64,000 bases of DNA, from NCBI GenBank assembly GCA_025201375.1, contig JAIWZP010000005.1, forward strand, positions 434,001 through 498,000. The letters run 5' to 3'. Positions within the stretch are counted from its first letter, which is position 1. Each line of letters starts with the position of its first letter. This stretch comes from Gongronella butleri. Lineage: Eukaryota; Mucoromycota; Mucoromycetes; Mucorales; Cunninghamellaceae. Positions 33,268 to 43,759 of the stretch are shown in pieces. A program made the translations under genes and the position numbers. A model generated the notes under the pieces. The model was not told where the DNA came from, ran no database searches, and was given only the letters and a program-made list of their open reading frames with translations.

Positions 33268-35142
33268 CTAATTGAACAGCACAACGCGATACAATTCGCT
33301 CACCACCCAACAATTCAGGCTTTTTCAAACAATGAAAGTCAAAAAAAAAAAATCAGCCCTGTTCTTGGTTCCTTTTTTTTTTGTTTTGACTTTTTACCTG
33401 TTGCCCAGCAGGCGATATCTTTGCTGCGTCGTAATCTCCTCGGGGAAAGCCAAGTACGGAGCTTGGCTTGGTGCCACAAAAGCCCGTGGTTCAGAGCGTG
33501 CGACCGCCGCCGGCTTTTCCTCACCCTCGCCGCTTTGCGCGAGTGGCCCGGCGCTTGGCAAGGGGAACGCGTGCAGGCTAGCCACCTCAATGGGCGTCAA
33601 AAAGCGCAGACCAAGGTCCACGAGCGACGCCGGGTCATGCCATTGATACTCGGTTACCTAAAAAAAGAACCATCCATGGTCATGCCCCCGATTTGGCCTT
33701 GTTCCTCATTGCTCTTTGCTCTTGCAAACTTTCATCGCCCATGCACTCGCCTCCGCTCCAATTCCCTTTTGGAAAGGCCCCCCGCGTCTCCAATGGACCC
33801 AAAAAAAAAAAAAGCGCGTGCTTTTACCTCCATTTGCTTTGTTTGCAGCAAAGACCCACTTGAGGCTAGATGGTGCGATCCATAGGACTTTTTTGTAAAT
33901 AAAGAAAAAAAAAGGGCGGGCTCAGTTCACGGTCCAATTCATCGTGCCACGAAATACCTTTGTGACGCAAGAAGTTCGTGTGTCACTCGGTCGCACAATG
34001 TCTACACACAATAAATAAAATTATAGTTGAGGCCTTGCCTATACGCCTCTTTTTTGTCTCAATTGGCCCCTCAATCCACCGCCTTGCTTCATCGCCTACC
34101 AAAGCGGAAATTGTGTAATCGCAAGATGCTACGCGCTGGCACGTCGTACGTGTGATCGTCAATATCAATCGCCTCCAAAAACGTCGACAGCGTCGGCAGA
34201 GACACGTCAAAGGGCGCCCCATCCAAGGGCCACGTCGTTGCCACCGGCCGATCCTGTCGAGGTGCCTCGTCCTCCGGCCCGCGCCGCCGCGCGCACATGT
34301 AATATCGCGCACGGTGATTGGGAATTCCAAAATCCACAGGTGAAAGCAAACACTCGGTCACGTCGTAATTCATCGCTTTCAGGCACTCCATCAACACCTT
34401 GCGCGAGCGCGACGTCTGCCAAAAAAATTGGAAACAATTGGAAAAATAGAAAAAGTATAGAAAAAATAAAGAAAATGATGATGAGACCTGCGTTTTTTTT
34501 CCTCGTGGCGCTTGCTCATGGCCTCGGCGCGAGCCATGCTTCCATCTGCACAATTTCTTATACCTCGAAATTCTTGACATTTTCCAAAAACAGGTACTGC
34601 GGCGCCTTTTTGAGCTTGGGCATGAGCGCAATCAGATGCATCAATGGCTTGGCGCGTGGGTCCTGGTTGTCCATCATCTTGCCACCTTGTGTGTACGGCT
34701 GGCACGGTGGGCTGAGCAGCCACCCATCCGCATTGTACCTGGATGAAGCGGGGGGAGGGAAAAAGTCAAACGAGATAAAACAGGGCAATTGGCGATCTTA
34801 CCGGTCAATGTCCGTTACGGTCAAGCGCTCAATGGTTTTCTAACGTCATAAACAAACTGCGGGTGAGAGGCTCGTCGCGCTTGAAAGCGCCGCATCGGCT
34901 GGAGAGCTTACACCATTGACTTTTTTGCCAAAATTATGTTCGTACACCTTGTTCGCCACCTGATTCGTGTCAAAGGCTTCAACGACTTGCGCATCGACGC
35001 CAGCAATGTTGAGTGCATAGTGCTGCCAAAAAAAAAAAAGACGCGTCAGGGGGCTCGAGTCGACGCGTTTTTCTTGTGTAAAAGCGTTTACCAGGCCGCC
35101 AATACCTGAAAAAAATTCCAAGAGACGAATGGGCTCGGGCAT
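33268..35142 (-). CDS. dnmt2: Dnmt2/TRDMT1 tRNA (cytosine-38-C5) methyltransferase
   Basis: Nine exons: 35092-35142, 34912-35022, 34802-34839, 34564-34738, 34100-34415, 33958-34001, 33828-33887, 33398-33657 and 33268-33319, giving 368 aa (family 330-390). Transfers methyl from SAM to C38 of tRNA-Asp and others. Motif I LEFFSGIGGLHYAL, motif IV SPPCQPYTQGGK with catalytic Cys about 79, motif VI LENVKNFE, motif VIII MCARRR, the target-recognition CVTKSYGSHHLASSGSLL, and motifs IX-X RFLTPIEVASLHAFP and QQRYRLLGNSLNCWVVSELY. The insert between AFP and the RYRLLGNS block is about 30 residues longer and Ala/Glu/Pro-rich. 265 nt separate it from the rho1 ATG, same strand. Confidence 0.95.
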
Positions 35143-35998
35143 GGCCAAGATCAAAACAAAGTAAAGAAAGCAACAGTGAAAGCGAGGCGGAGTTTATGCA
35201 GCTCGTCCCTCAATTCGGCTACAAATGAAAAAAATAAGTGCATTTGTTGATTTCAGAACGTCAAATCACAAGAATGCGCTATCTAATTGCTGTGAAAACG
35301 TGCAAATGTCAATTCCTGACGTCCAATCTCTGCTGGTGCAAACTTTGGACGCTTTGGACAAGATTTGCCCAGGGTCGATCGATAAAAATCAAATATTTTT
35401 GCCGTAAAACAATGATGAGCTTGCCAGCCAGGCGCTCTTCTGAGCCCATAAGACGCGTTCCAGAGTGAAGCAAAGAGCCAGAAACACAGGGTGTCACTCA
35501 ACTAGCACAAGAAACAACCAATTGGCACTGTTGATGCATGAAGATGTGATTTGAAATGACCAAGCGCGGATTTCTCGTGCTCATCGTGGCGCCCAATGAA
35601 TTTGTGAAAGTAGCAACGCCGCGTTTTTCGTATTTTCCTTGATCTCAGCTCTATTTTCCAGCGATTTGGATCACTTTTTAAGCCAGTCGCGCTATAAACC
35701 AAATTTATCTCCTTTTGAACAATCCGGCTTCTCAAATCGGAAGAAAGAAAATAGGGTAGGAAATAAGATAAGCAATATTAAAGAATATTCGGCATATTAA
35801 TTATTCTTCTCCAGAAAAAAAGAGGATGGCCACGGGCGCGGACACCCTGTAAAAAAAAAAAAGCCGGGATTTGCCTTTAATCTTAAATTAAATATGGCGA
35901 TCACATTGAAATCGGCACACAACAGAAAAAAAAATCCAAAGCTTATTAAATGTTCGCAGAACATCAGTGCTTTGTTTCTTTTTTTAACTTTACCAATC
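35143..35998. other. intergenic region between Dnmt2 and the Thr-rich gene
   Basis: About 850 nt, divergent promoters expected at both ends. No gene or clear repeat seen. Confidence 0.5.
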
Positions 35999-36626
35999 AT
36001 GCACAATTCATATTTCCCGTTTCTTCTCGTGATTTTCTGTGTGGCACTTCACGTCACGGCCAAAAATATCGAAGTTGCGCCCGCAAAAGGCGCAGTCTTG
36101 CATGCCAAAGGCGCCAAGAAAGGTGAAAACCACCACGATGACAAGGATTGGGACGGTGATGAACGATTGGGACGGTGATAATGACGACGGCGACGACAAA
36201 TGGGAAGACTGTAGCGAGGTATACTTTGTTTTTATTCTGGAACACTTGTTTTGCGCGACGCGTCGATCGGCGCGTCATTTCTAGTCCATCAATTTGACTT
36301 TTTAATCTCCACCACTGACATAGAAAATCCACGCAGTGGCTGGCAAGTGCCATGAAATCATTGCTGACTTGAAGAGCCAACTTGCAGCGGCAACAGCTGC
36401 AACGACCGTGACTGAGACGACCACCGTCGTGACTACATCTGTCTCTGAAAACACAGAAACAGCGACCACCACGGCCACCACTACAAACACCACCACAGAC
36501 ACGGAGACTACCACAGACACAGAATCAGACACAGAAACGACCACAGACTCAGAAACTACCACAGAAACGACAACAGACACAGAAACGACCACAGTCACCA
36601 CTACCAACACCTCCGCCAATCCATAA
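35999..36626 (+). pseudogene. Thr-rich secreted mucin-like protein with a one-base frameshift
   Basis: Exon 1 (35999-36218) begins MHNSYFPFLLVIFCVALHVTA, a clear signal peptide, and ends in an acidic W-D-G-D repeat and WEDCSE. Exon 2 (36324-36626) encodes KIHAVAGKCHEIIADLKSQL and then about 70 residues of Thr/Glu/Ser repeats (TETTTDTE) typical of O-glycosylated fungal wall proteins, ending NTSANP. Exon 1 is 220 nt; one base too many lies between two GATTGGGACGGTGAT copies (about 36150-36180), so the signal-peptide frame stops at 36178. Either a young pseudogene, a sequence error, or an unusual frame change. Both halves otherwise look intact. Confidence 0.6.
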
Positions 36627-36789
36627 TAAATCAAGAAAAGAATGACAAATAACAATAAAGTGCCTAAAGTGCTCATTTGGCGGGATAAATCCAGCCACGA
36701 CGAACATTTTCAAAAACGCTTAAATCACGTGAAATACGCGACAGCGCGTCTGTTTTACTGAACAAAAAATTAAAAAACGGGTGGTTGTG

Positions 36790-37285
36790 TGGGCAAGGAA
36801 CATTTGCAATGATGCGCGTCGTTTCTCGACGACCACGCGCGTCAGAGACTCCAAATTAAAACCACGCAAACTTCAGCATCAGAGACGCTACAGTATATGT
36901 ACCGAGGAATCGCGAGGGCAAAAGCGCTTTTGTTGAGTTAATGCCGAATGCATGCTATTTTAGTGAAATGCGTCATTTTTCAATGACGAAGCGCGTAATA
37001 GATTCAAAATTTAAACTGTACAAAATAGGCATCAGGGACGCGAAATGTGCCGAGGGAACGCGAGGGCAATCCGTTTTTCCTGAGCAAATGCCAAATTCAC
37101 GCGATTTTGATGAGACGCGTCATTTCTCAGCTATGAAACGCGTCAGAGATTCCAAATTAAAACCACACATAAACAATCATGGGAGACGCGAGATGTGCAG
37201 AGGAAACGCGAGTGCGACGCGTTTTGCTGAGATAGTGTCAAATTTATGCAGTTGGTGAAAATCATCATTTCTCAACGACGAAGAA
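36790..37285. repeat. degenerate tandem repeat, about 150-bp unit, about 3 copies
   Basis: Repeating order: CGTCA(G)AGA-T/C-TCCAAATTAAAACCAC, a CATCAGGGACGCGA-like block, CGAGGGAACGCGAGGGCAA, then GTCATTTCTCAACGACGAA. Landmarks at about 36852, 37006 and 37155. GACGCG is frequent. Confidence 0.75.
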
Positions 37286-38352
37286 CATTACTTATCCCAT
37301 ATTAAGTCTGCACGCCCTTCACCCAAATCCGCGCGGCCCACTCCAGCAATGTACACGAACTTAAAGCCCATTTTACGCGTGCCCAATCTGATTTGCATGC
37401 AATCGATATGAATTAGCGTGCTGAAAAATGGCTGCTTCGCATTGACGTGTTGGAAAACCCAACAATATTTGCAGTGTGGAGCATCAAGCAAGTATCAATC
37501 AATCAAACGTACGATGCCATGTGAGTAGAATGCGCCATAGGTGTGTAAATGATTCGAGTTGTTTTTTTTGTCGATTTCCCTTTGCCATGGACTCTGCTTG
37601 CGCAACTGTTGTACTGGGAGCAGGCATTGTGTGGTACAGGATACCGCTTCAGCAGTTGGCTATAGTTTTTAGGTTGAATGATTAGCGCAGCCAGCAATAA
37701 ATAAGAAAAAAAATAGATTGTGTGCGTGTGGCCGACGAGTACCACTTTTTTCTCCTTTTTTTCAAGTCTCTGCCGCTCTGCCAACACAAATGATAGCGAA
37801 ACAAGCAGAGTTGTGTGGCCAATCCTTTTGCATTGGTTCCCAATGCTGCGTAAATTGCTGAAACGCTGATTTTTCTGGAGAATATCTTTTCCCAGGTACC
37901 TTGTAGAGACTAGGTGGAGTTCAATGGAAAGATTGAGACCAAGACGCACCCGATGAACGCAGCCTCTTGGACCTAAACAATCAATTGATCCTGCTGGCAC
38001 ATGATGTGACTTAAATTGACCATTTGCAAATTTTGTGTGCCCGTTGCTGCGTTTAATTGATATTCCAGAGTAACAAGACGGGATGCTTCTCAGTCTTCCA
38101 TTGATCTCAGCTCTCAGATGTGCTATTTTCTAGCCGAATGAGGTTCTTTTTAAGTATGATCGTGCAAAAAAATTCAGAATCATTTCTTTTTTTGCACAAT
38201 GCGGAACGTTTGAAACACTTTCTGGTTAGCATTGAGCATTTCTGACTCTTTTGCAGCGTGGACTGCCGAAACTAGGGTTCAATTTGGGTCAAAGCAATTT
38301 ATTATTATTTATTTATTATTATTTTTATTCATAGTATAACATTTGTGTAAAT
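37286..38352. other. intergenic region
   Basis: No supported gene. A 165-codon minus-strand open frame at 37503-38000 has no recognisable domain. ATT/TTA microsatellite-like sequence at about 38298-38330. Confidence 0.5.
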
Positions 38353-39802
38353 TCACCGCAGCACTATATTTCTACGTCTTGAGAGAATAACACCTATAGT
38401 ATCTAATTGGTTGTTCATCTCGTAACTATTATCGTCAATGACATCTAGAGTGAAGATACGATTGTTACCCGTAGAAAACACAATGAGTCGATCATATGAA
38501 GGGTATGCCGGGTCGTTTTGGTAGGACTATACGACGACAGCACATGCCGAGCCAGCTGCGCGCTATTTACTGGCACGTCTGTTACAATTGGGCCTTCTTT
38601 GGAGGAGCCAAGAACATAAGAAAAGCCATTTTTGTTGAATAAGTGCCTTTGGTTTACTGGTGACTTGAGAGCTGTACTAGCCAAATTGACTACCTCGGAG
38701 CTTCCAATGCGCGTCTTGTAATACGTAGCACCCGCGAAGGAAATCAAACCAATTCCAATTTTCCACAAAAGCGGCCTTTATGGCTGTTGTCAGGACTCCA
38801 ACAATAACAATAATGAGACTGAGCATACTTGTGGGATCGACACCGACACTGTTTACCCATGTGCGATTCAGGGTGTTGATCAAGACGACAAAAATAACAC
38901 CGCTCAGAAAAAGCCCAAGCACAATTATCAAATGACAATGTATTGACACCCGAAATCCTTGTGTTGTGATGCGTTCATCGTAATTTGCTTTGTGATTGCT
39001 TGAAACACGCCAGTCGTTTCCCATAAAGATGAAGGCAGGTGAAAGTCGTCAGGCATCAGTACACTTTCAAACTTTTTTCCGGCCACGGCGCATAGGTATA
39101 CAGGTCGAATGGCAACATTATAATGCATCAAAATGAAGGCACCTGCGCCCTTGATAGCGGGGTGTTCGTGCCAAATAAAACATCAAATGGAACACCAGAG
39201 AGGATAGCTCTCCCAAAAAGCATATCTGGTTTGAACAGCATTGATTTGATTTCGGTAGAAGGGGAAAAAAGTCGGCGGAAGAGCCTTCGAATCGTGTAAT
39301 ATTGATAAAAACTGTCGATTTTTCCGGCGTCATACTCACAAATTGTCTTCGCCATTCTTAAACTGAGTGCAATTTAAAGCATAGTGCGCAAAATAGGGCA
39401 GAGACTATCGTCCTGATCTTCGTAAATTTGGATAAAAGACTTTTCAACGTTGTCTATGTCTATTTGTAGTTCGTTGGCGGCGGAGGGAGTGATACGATTG
39501 GCTGATTTATCAATTAGCTCGATGGCACGCGACGCCAGAGGCTTCAAGTCATTTTCATGCGAGAGAGGCGCGTAGGTTTTAGGGTGTTTCAGTTCACAAA
39601 TGAGGTCAAACACCAATTGCAAAGAAGACGCGTCATAGTTGATTATTTGCTCGTTGGTGCCTTCAACTTGAAAGATTTCAAACACATGATCCAGCTGAGG
39701 GTCCCCAACTTCAAAAATCGAGCTTATTGACACCTCAATCCTTTTTAACGGTTGTCTCTTCAATGGCGGATGTGATGCCGGGAAATCAATGGGTTGATGC
39801 AT
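38353..39802 (-). pseudogene. decayed copy of the GNPELNQ two-helix membrane family
   Basis: Related along its whole length to the genes at 40074-41528 and 50858-52318. Intact blocks include WRVSSNHKANYDERITTQGF, VGVDPTSMLSLIIVIVGVLT and HLFNKNGFSYVLGSSKEGPI, plus a C terminus (GVILSRRRNIVLR) matching the other members. It has an in-frame TAA at about 39370 where the paralogues have a Leu codon, and at least three changes of frame downstream. The ATG is still present. The upstream tandem partner at 40074 is intact. Confidence 0.8.
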
Positions 39803-40073
39803 AGCGGATGGTTTTCAAAAATAATAAAGGGGGAAAGAAAGGTCATCAAAATGGGATGGGGGAGCTCCAGGACTAAGCCCACTGTTGTACAGGATGCACT
39901 TGACTTGGTTGCTTGTGAATGCGCAGCCCCAGGCATTTTTGTACTATTGAACTGGTGTTCAATAGCACTTTTCCAATGAAAGTGCTTGTTTTCGAGGCTG
40001 GAATTAGATAAAATTCGATGGCTTTGTCACATTTTATTAATTTTTCTTTTTTTTTCTTTTGAGCTCGCGTATT

Positions 40074-41528
40074 TTATCGTAACAAGATCTCCATGTGCTG
40101 CGTGAGAATAATGCCCAGGTCTTGTGCACGGTCCTTGACTACGTAGACATTGCCTCCAACGTTTTCCAATTCGTAGATGCCTCCATTGGCGGTGGGGAGC
40201 ACAATGCAAGTTGGTGCCCACGTGCCTGTGGATTTGATTGTCTTTTGACGTGTCTGTTCCAAGACGACGACGCCGTGCTTGATGAGCTGCGCACTTGAGA
40301 CGGGCACGTCGGCAACAATGGAGCCATCGGGCTCGGATCCAATGACATAGGAGAAGCCTGTCTTGTTAAAATGGGCTTGCTGCTCTTTTGGCGCATTGAC
40401 GGCGCAGCCAGCGAGCAGGTTGATGTGTGTGTGACCGACGCGCGTGACGTAATAGCAACCACGGATGCAGTCATACCACGACCAATCCTGCACAAGCGCG
40501 GCCTTGATGCCTGTGGTCAAAATGCCGAGAATGACGATGATCAGACTGAGCAGGCTGGTGGGGTCAATGCCTGCATCATCCAGCCACTCGCGCCGCAGCA
40601 CGTTGACGGCCGCAACACATGCAATGCTGCCGAAAAAGAGCACGGTCACGAAAACAAGGTGCCAATAGACGGCCACTTGAAATCCGCGATTAGTGATGCG
40701 GTCATTGTACCCCGATGGAGCATTGCTCGGGCTGCTAACCACGTCCCAGCCGTCACACACTTTGTAGAACCGGTAGCCGTCGTCGGATGCGGACTCGTGC
40801 CTTGCATCGACCACGACAAAATTGTTGGGCAATGTAATGGAGATTTGATACTTGTTTTCTAGAAATTGGCTGACGCCGTGTGTCGCTGGGTGTCCGTGCT
40901 GGATAAACGCGTCAAAAGGTACAGGCGCATAGCCCTCAAAAGTCAGGCGGTCAAAGATCATGGACGGAAAATCGGGAGGCTGGTAAAAAACACGTGTAAA
41001 AAGGTTGCGGATCGCGACAAATTGGCTGTAAAAATAATCGTCGTCGTCATTGTAATCGCAGATGGTCTGTGCCATTTTGAAGGTCAGCACGATCTGCAGC
41101 ATTAGGCGCGCCATGGGGTCCAAAAGCGCGTCGTCTAGCTCTCCCATGTTGACATACTTGCCCTGGTAGCTGACACGCTCCTCATACTGCGCCTTGCCTT
41201 GCTGTATGATATCGACGCGGTCGTGAATAATATCGCTGAGCATCGCAATCGCGCGCCTGGCGATCATCAACAGGTCTTTTTCAGTTAAAATGGCCCCTGT
41301 ACGTGGATCTTCCATTTTTGCGATTGTGCAAAAGACAGAGCACGCCGCTGATGCATCGCATGTAATGTCTGGAGCATCACCACCATCCGTGATGATGGTG
41401 AACGTCTGATTTAGCTCAGGGTTGCCCTGGCCATCCGGTGCATCGCGAGTCCCGGACGAAATAACAACATTGCTGCTGCGCGAGCGGAATTGAGGAATGT
41501 GAATGCTTTCGTGTTTGCAATCGTCCAT
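40074..41528 (-). CDS. GNPELNQ-family two-helix membrane protein, member 2
   Basis: A single uninterrupted exon of 484 aa. I do not recognise the family. The N-terminal half is soluble with conserved blocks GNPELNQTFTI, ACSVFCTIAKMEDP, ARRAIAMLSDIIHDRV and FVAIRNLFTRVFYQPPDFPS. Two adjacent hydrophobic helices lie at about 290-310 (FVTVLFFGSIACVAAVNVL) and 322-342 (LLSLIIVILGILTTGIKAAL), separated by RREWLDDAGIDPTS. After them come FNKTGFSYVIGSEPDGSIV and a beta-rich tail ending ILLR. Related to 50858-52318 and to the pseudogene downstream. No signal peptide. Lack of introns contrasts with the intron-rich neighbours. Confidence 0.82.
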   Translation of the reverse strand: MDDCKHESIHIPQFRSRSSNVVISSGTRDAPDGQGNPELNQTFTIITDGGDAPDITCDASAACSVFCTIAKMEDPRTGAILTEKDLLMIARRAIAMLSDIIHDRVDIIQQGKAQYEERVSYQGKYVNMGELDDALLDPMARLMLQIVLTFKMAQTICDYNDDDDYFYSQFVAIRNLFTRVFYQPPDFPSMIFDRLTFEGYAPVPFDAFIQHGHPATHGVSQFLENKYQISITLPNNFVVVDARHESASDDGYRFYKVCDGWDVVSSPSNAPSGYNDRITNRGFQVAVYWHLVFVTVLFFGSIACVAAVNVLRREWLDDAGIDPTSLLSLIIVILGILTTGIKAALVQDWSWYDCIRGCYYVTRVGHTHINLLAGCAVNAPKEQQAHFNKTGFSYVIGSEPDGSIVADVPVSSAQLIKHGVVVLEQTRQKTIKSTGTWAPTCIVLPTANGGIYELENVGGNVYVVKDRAQDLGIILTQHMEILLR

Positions 41529-41601
41529 GATTTGCGATGAAATGGAAAATTGTGCAAAAAAAAAAAAAAAAAAAAAAAGGAAGCGCTAGTGTTACAAACC
41601 T

Positions 41602-41608
41602 TTTTATA
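41602..41608 (-). promoter_or_regulatory. TATA box of GNPELNQ member 2
   Basis: TATAAAA on the minus strand, about 75 nt upstream of ATG 41528, the same spacing as in the seven-helix genes. Confidence 0.6.
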
Positions 41609-43759
41609 TGGTTGTGCCATCATTTTCTGTGTTACAACATAGTGTGACCAGCGTCAGCCTGGCCGTTTTCCATCCTTGGGCAAGCAGCTTTAGCCTATCT
41701 CATGCCGCCAAAGCCATCTTAGGCTTGCATCATGCCTGGTGGCGGCCCCCCTGAGCCACGCATTGATGCTCATTTTGCAAATCTAACCATTTTCTGCAGA
41801 TCACACAACATATTCTGCCTTTTCCATCAAGACTTCACCTGCACGTGCCCTGTGTGCAGACCCTGCGGAGACGGCTGCGGCGGCGGACGCCACGCATCAC
41901 TGGCCGGCTTAATGATTTTGCTATTTTTAATCTTTTTGGCTTGAAAAACTGGCAGGCAAGTGCGACCATCCTTCTATGATGTTCATGCTTCATTTGTGGT
42001 GCCACAAAGAGATGCATCGCGCGAGACAAAAAAAAAAAAGATCTTTATGGTGGCTGTCGCATCGTTTCAGACGTAAAAAAAAAAGACCCAAATCGCAACG
42101 CGCCAGCTATCTCATTTTGACGTCAAGGTGCGCGCTGGAAAGTGGACGTTCATTGCATTTTGTGTATTTTCGTACGCTCTCTCCGCGCAGGCCAAAACGC
42201 ATGTTCACTAGTAAATGGCAAATCTAGAATTCAAACGCGATTTTGACCGCCTTGCATCAGAGTATATGATGAAGTTGATGCATGACCAAAGATGCAGAAA
42301 ATGTCTGGCTTTCCAATGGTACCCGCTCCCACGGATGAAAGATGCGAACACAAGGTACGACGGGCAGATGACAGAAAAAAATCCCTATTCGAGATTTGCT
42401 GGACAACCGCCTAATTGACCTCTGGGTTTTATCGCACTAAACATACAAAACACGGGGTCAATGCATCGAATGTTCGACTTTTGAGTTATTGTGGTCGCTG
42501 GATGGCGCGCAAACACGATTTTTGAAAATGATGAATTTTCCAAGGGATACAGTCGTGCGGCGGAAAATCGAGAAACTTTGGTCTACAGATCGCCTCATCA
42601 TTCAACCACGGGGTAGATGGCCCCCATTACCGACAGAAATGCAGTAACATTCGGAGATCCATCACCTGGGGTTTGTACCAAACACATTTTACAAAATTTT
42701 TTGTCGCATTTTCGCCAAGGGCTAACTCAACAGAAAATGGATGCAGTGCCTCGAGACTTACATCTTCGGGAAGAAGAGAATCTGCTGCAAGTGCGGGTGC
42801 CAGTGTTCTATGAAATATATGAGTGCCAGCAAAGTTGGCTTCAGTGAGAAAAAAAGGGCAGGTTTGGGGTAGTTTTAATTTTGCAACGAATGGCGTTGCA
42901 GTTTTTGTACCCATCCCCGGCCCTCGTCATACATGCGCCGGATGCGTCTCACGCTAATCCATATGTCAGTGCAGATCTACTACGCGTTTTGGATAAGCAA
43001 TTGGCCGGCAAAGATAAACCCAAAATCGTTCATAGCTCATCAATGGTCAGATGGACCTGCTCGTTTTTTTGCATTTTTGGTGGTTTCGGCATGCACTTCA
43101 TTTTGTGGGTGAGTTTGGTGAGATTCTGCGAACCCAAGTTCTGAATTTTTTTTCGAGCGCTCGACCAGGCTGATTTTGTCATTTGCTTGTAATGCGCTCC
43201 AAAGAGGACCCAGCAGCGCCAAGTCGCGTTTCATTCGGGTTTCTGGTGTGTATTTTCACGCTGCACGCATTTCGGACTTACTTGGGACTAACGGGCTTCA
43301 TGACCTTACAGAATCACTCGCTGTTTTGATGTTTTTCGTCATTTCTTGCCAAATCGTCTTACAATCAAGATGACATTTGCACCCTTGTACAATTCTCGGG
43401 CATTTGTTGCGATGCTTACTAGAGTTGACATGCTTATCCTCTTGTCTGATACAGTATTAAAAATACTCCCGTAAAATTGTCGCGTTGAATGAAATTGTCT
43501 CTCGGAATTCAATAATGTGCATGATTAAAAGTGAATTTATTGCGAGATACGCTAAGATATTGGAAGAACTATTGATGTAAGGATACGAATTCGGAGGTGA
43601 GAGGGGGAGGGGAGAATGCTGAACAGATGCATAAAGGGGAAAACTCTGCTGATGTAAGAAGGTGATTATGATGCAGAGGGTGAAGGGGAAGTGTCTGATG
43701 CACAAAGAATATCACGTAGGGGACTAATGTAAAAAAGACGTGCTTGAGGGGGGGGGAAA
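41609..43759. other. intergenic, repeat-containing region
   Basis: No confident gene. 42070-42370 is a repeat (separate entry). Short frames at 42617-42914 and 42881-43144 have no support. GAGGGGGAGGGG-like purine runs near 43600-43760. Confidence 0.45.
42070..42370 (+). repeat. duplicated segment with a small conserved reading frame, copy 1
   Basis: Collinear with 47120-47410. Holds a 67-codon frame at 42215-42418 starting MANLEFKRDFDRLASEYMMK and continuing DQRCRKCLAFQWYPL. The second copy encodes the related MVNFDFKRIFDRLASEY and DQRCRKCLAFRWYPL. A decayed transposon gene is likely. Confidence 0.65.

Noticed and set aside
37503..38000. 165-codon minus-strand open frame
   Set aside because: Composition follows AT-rich spacer sequence and no conserved block is visible.
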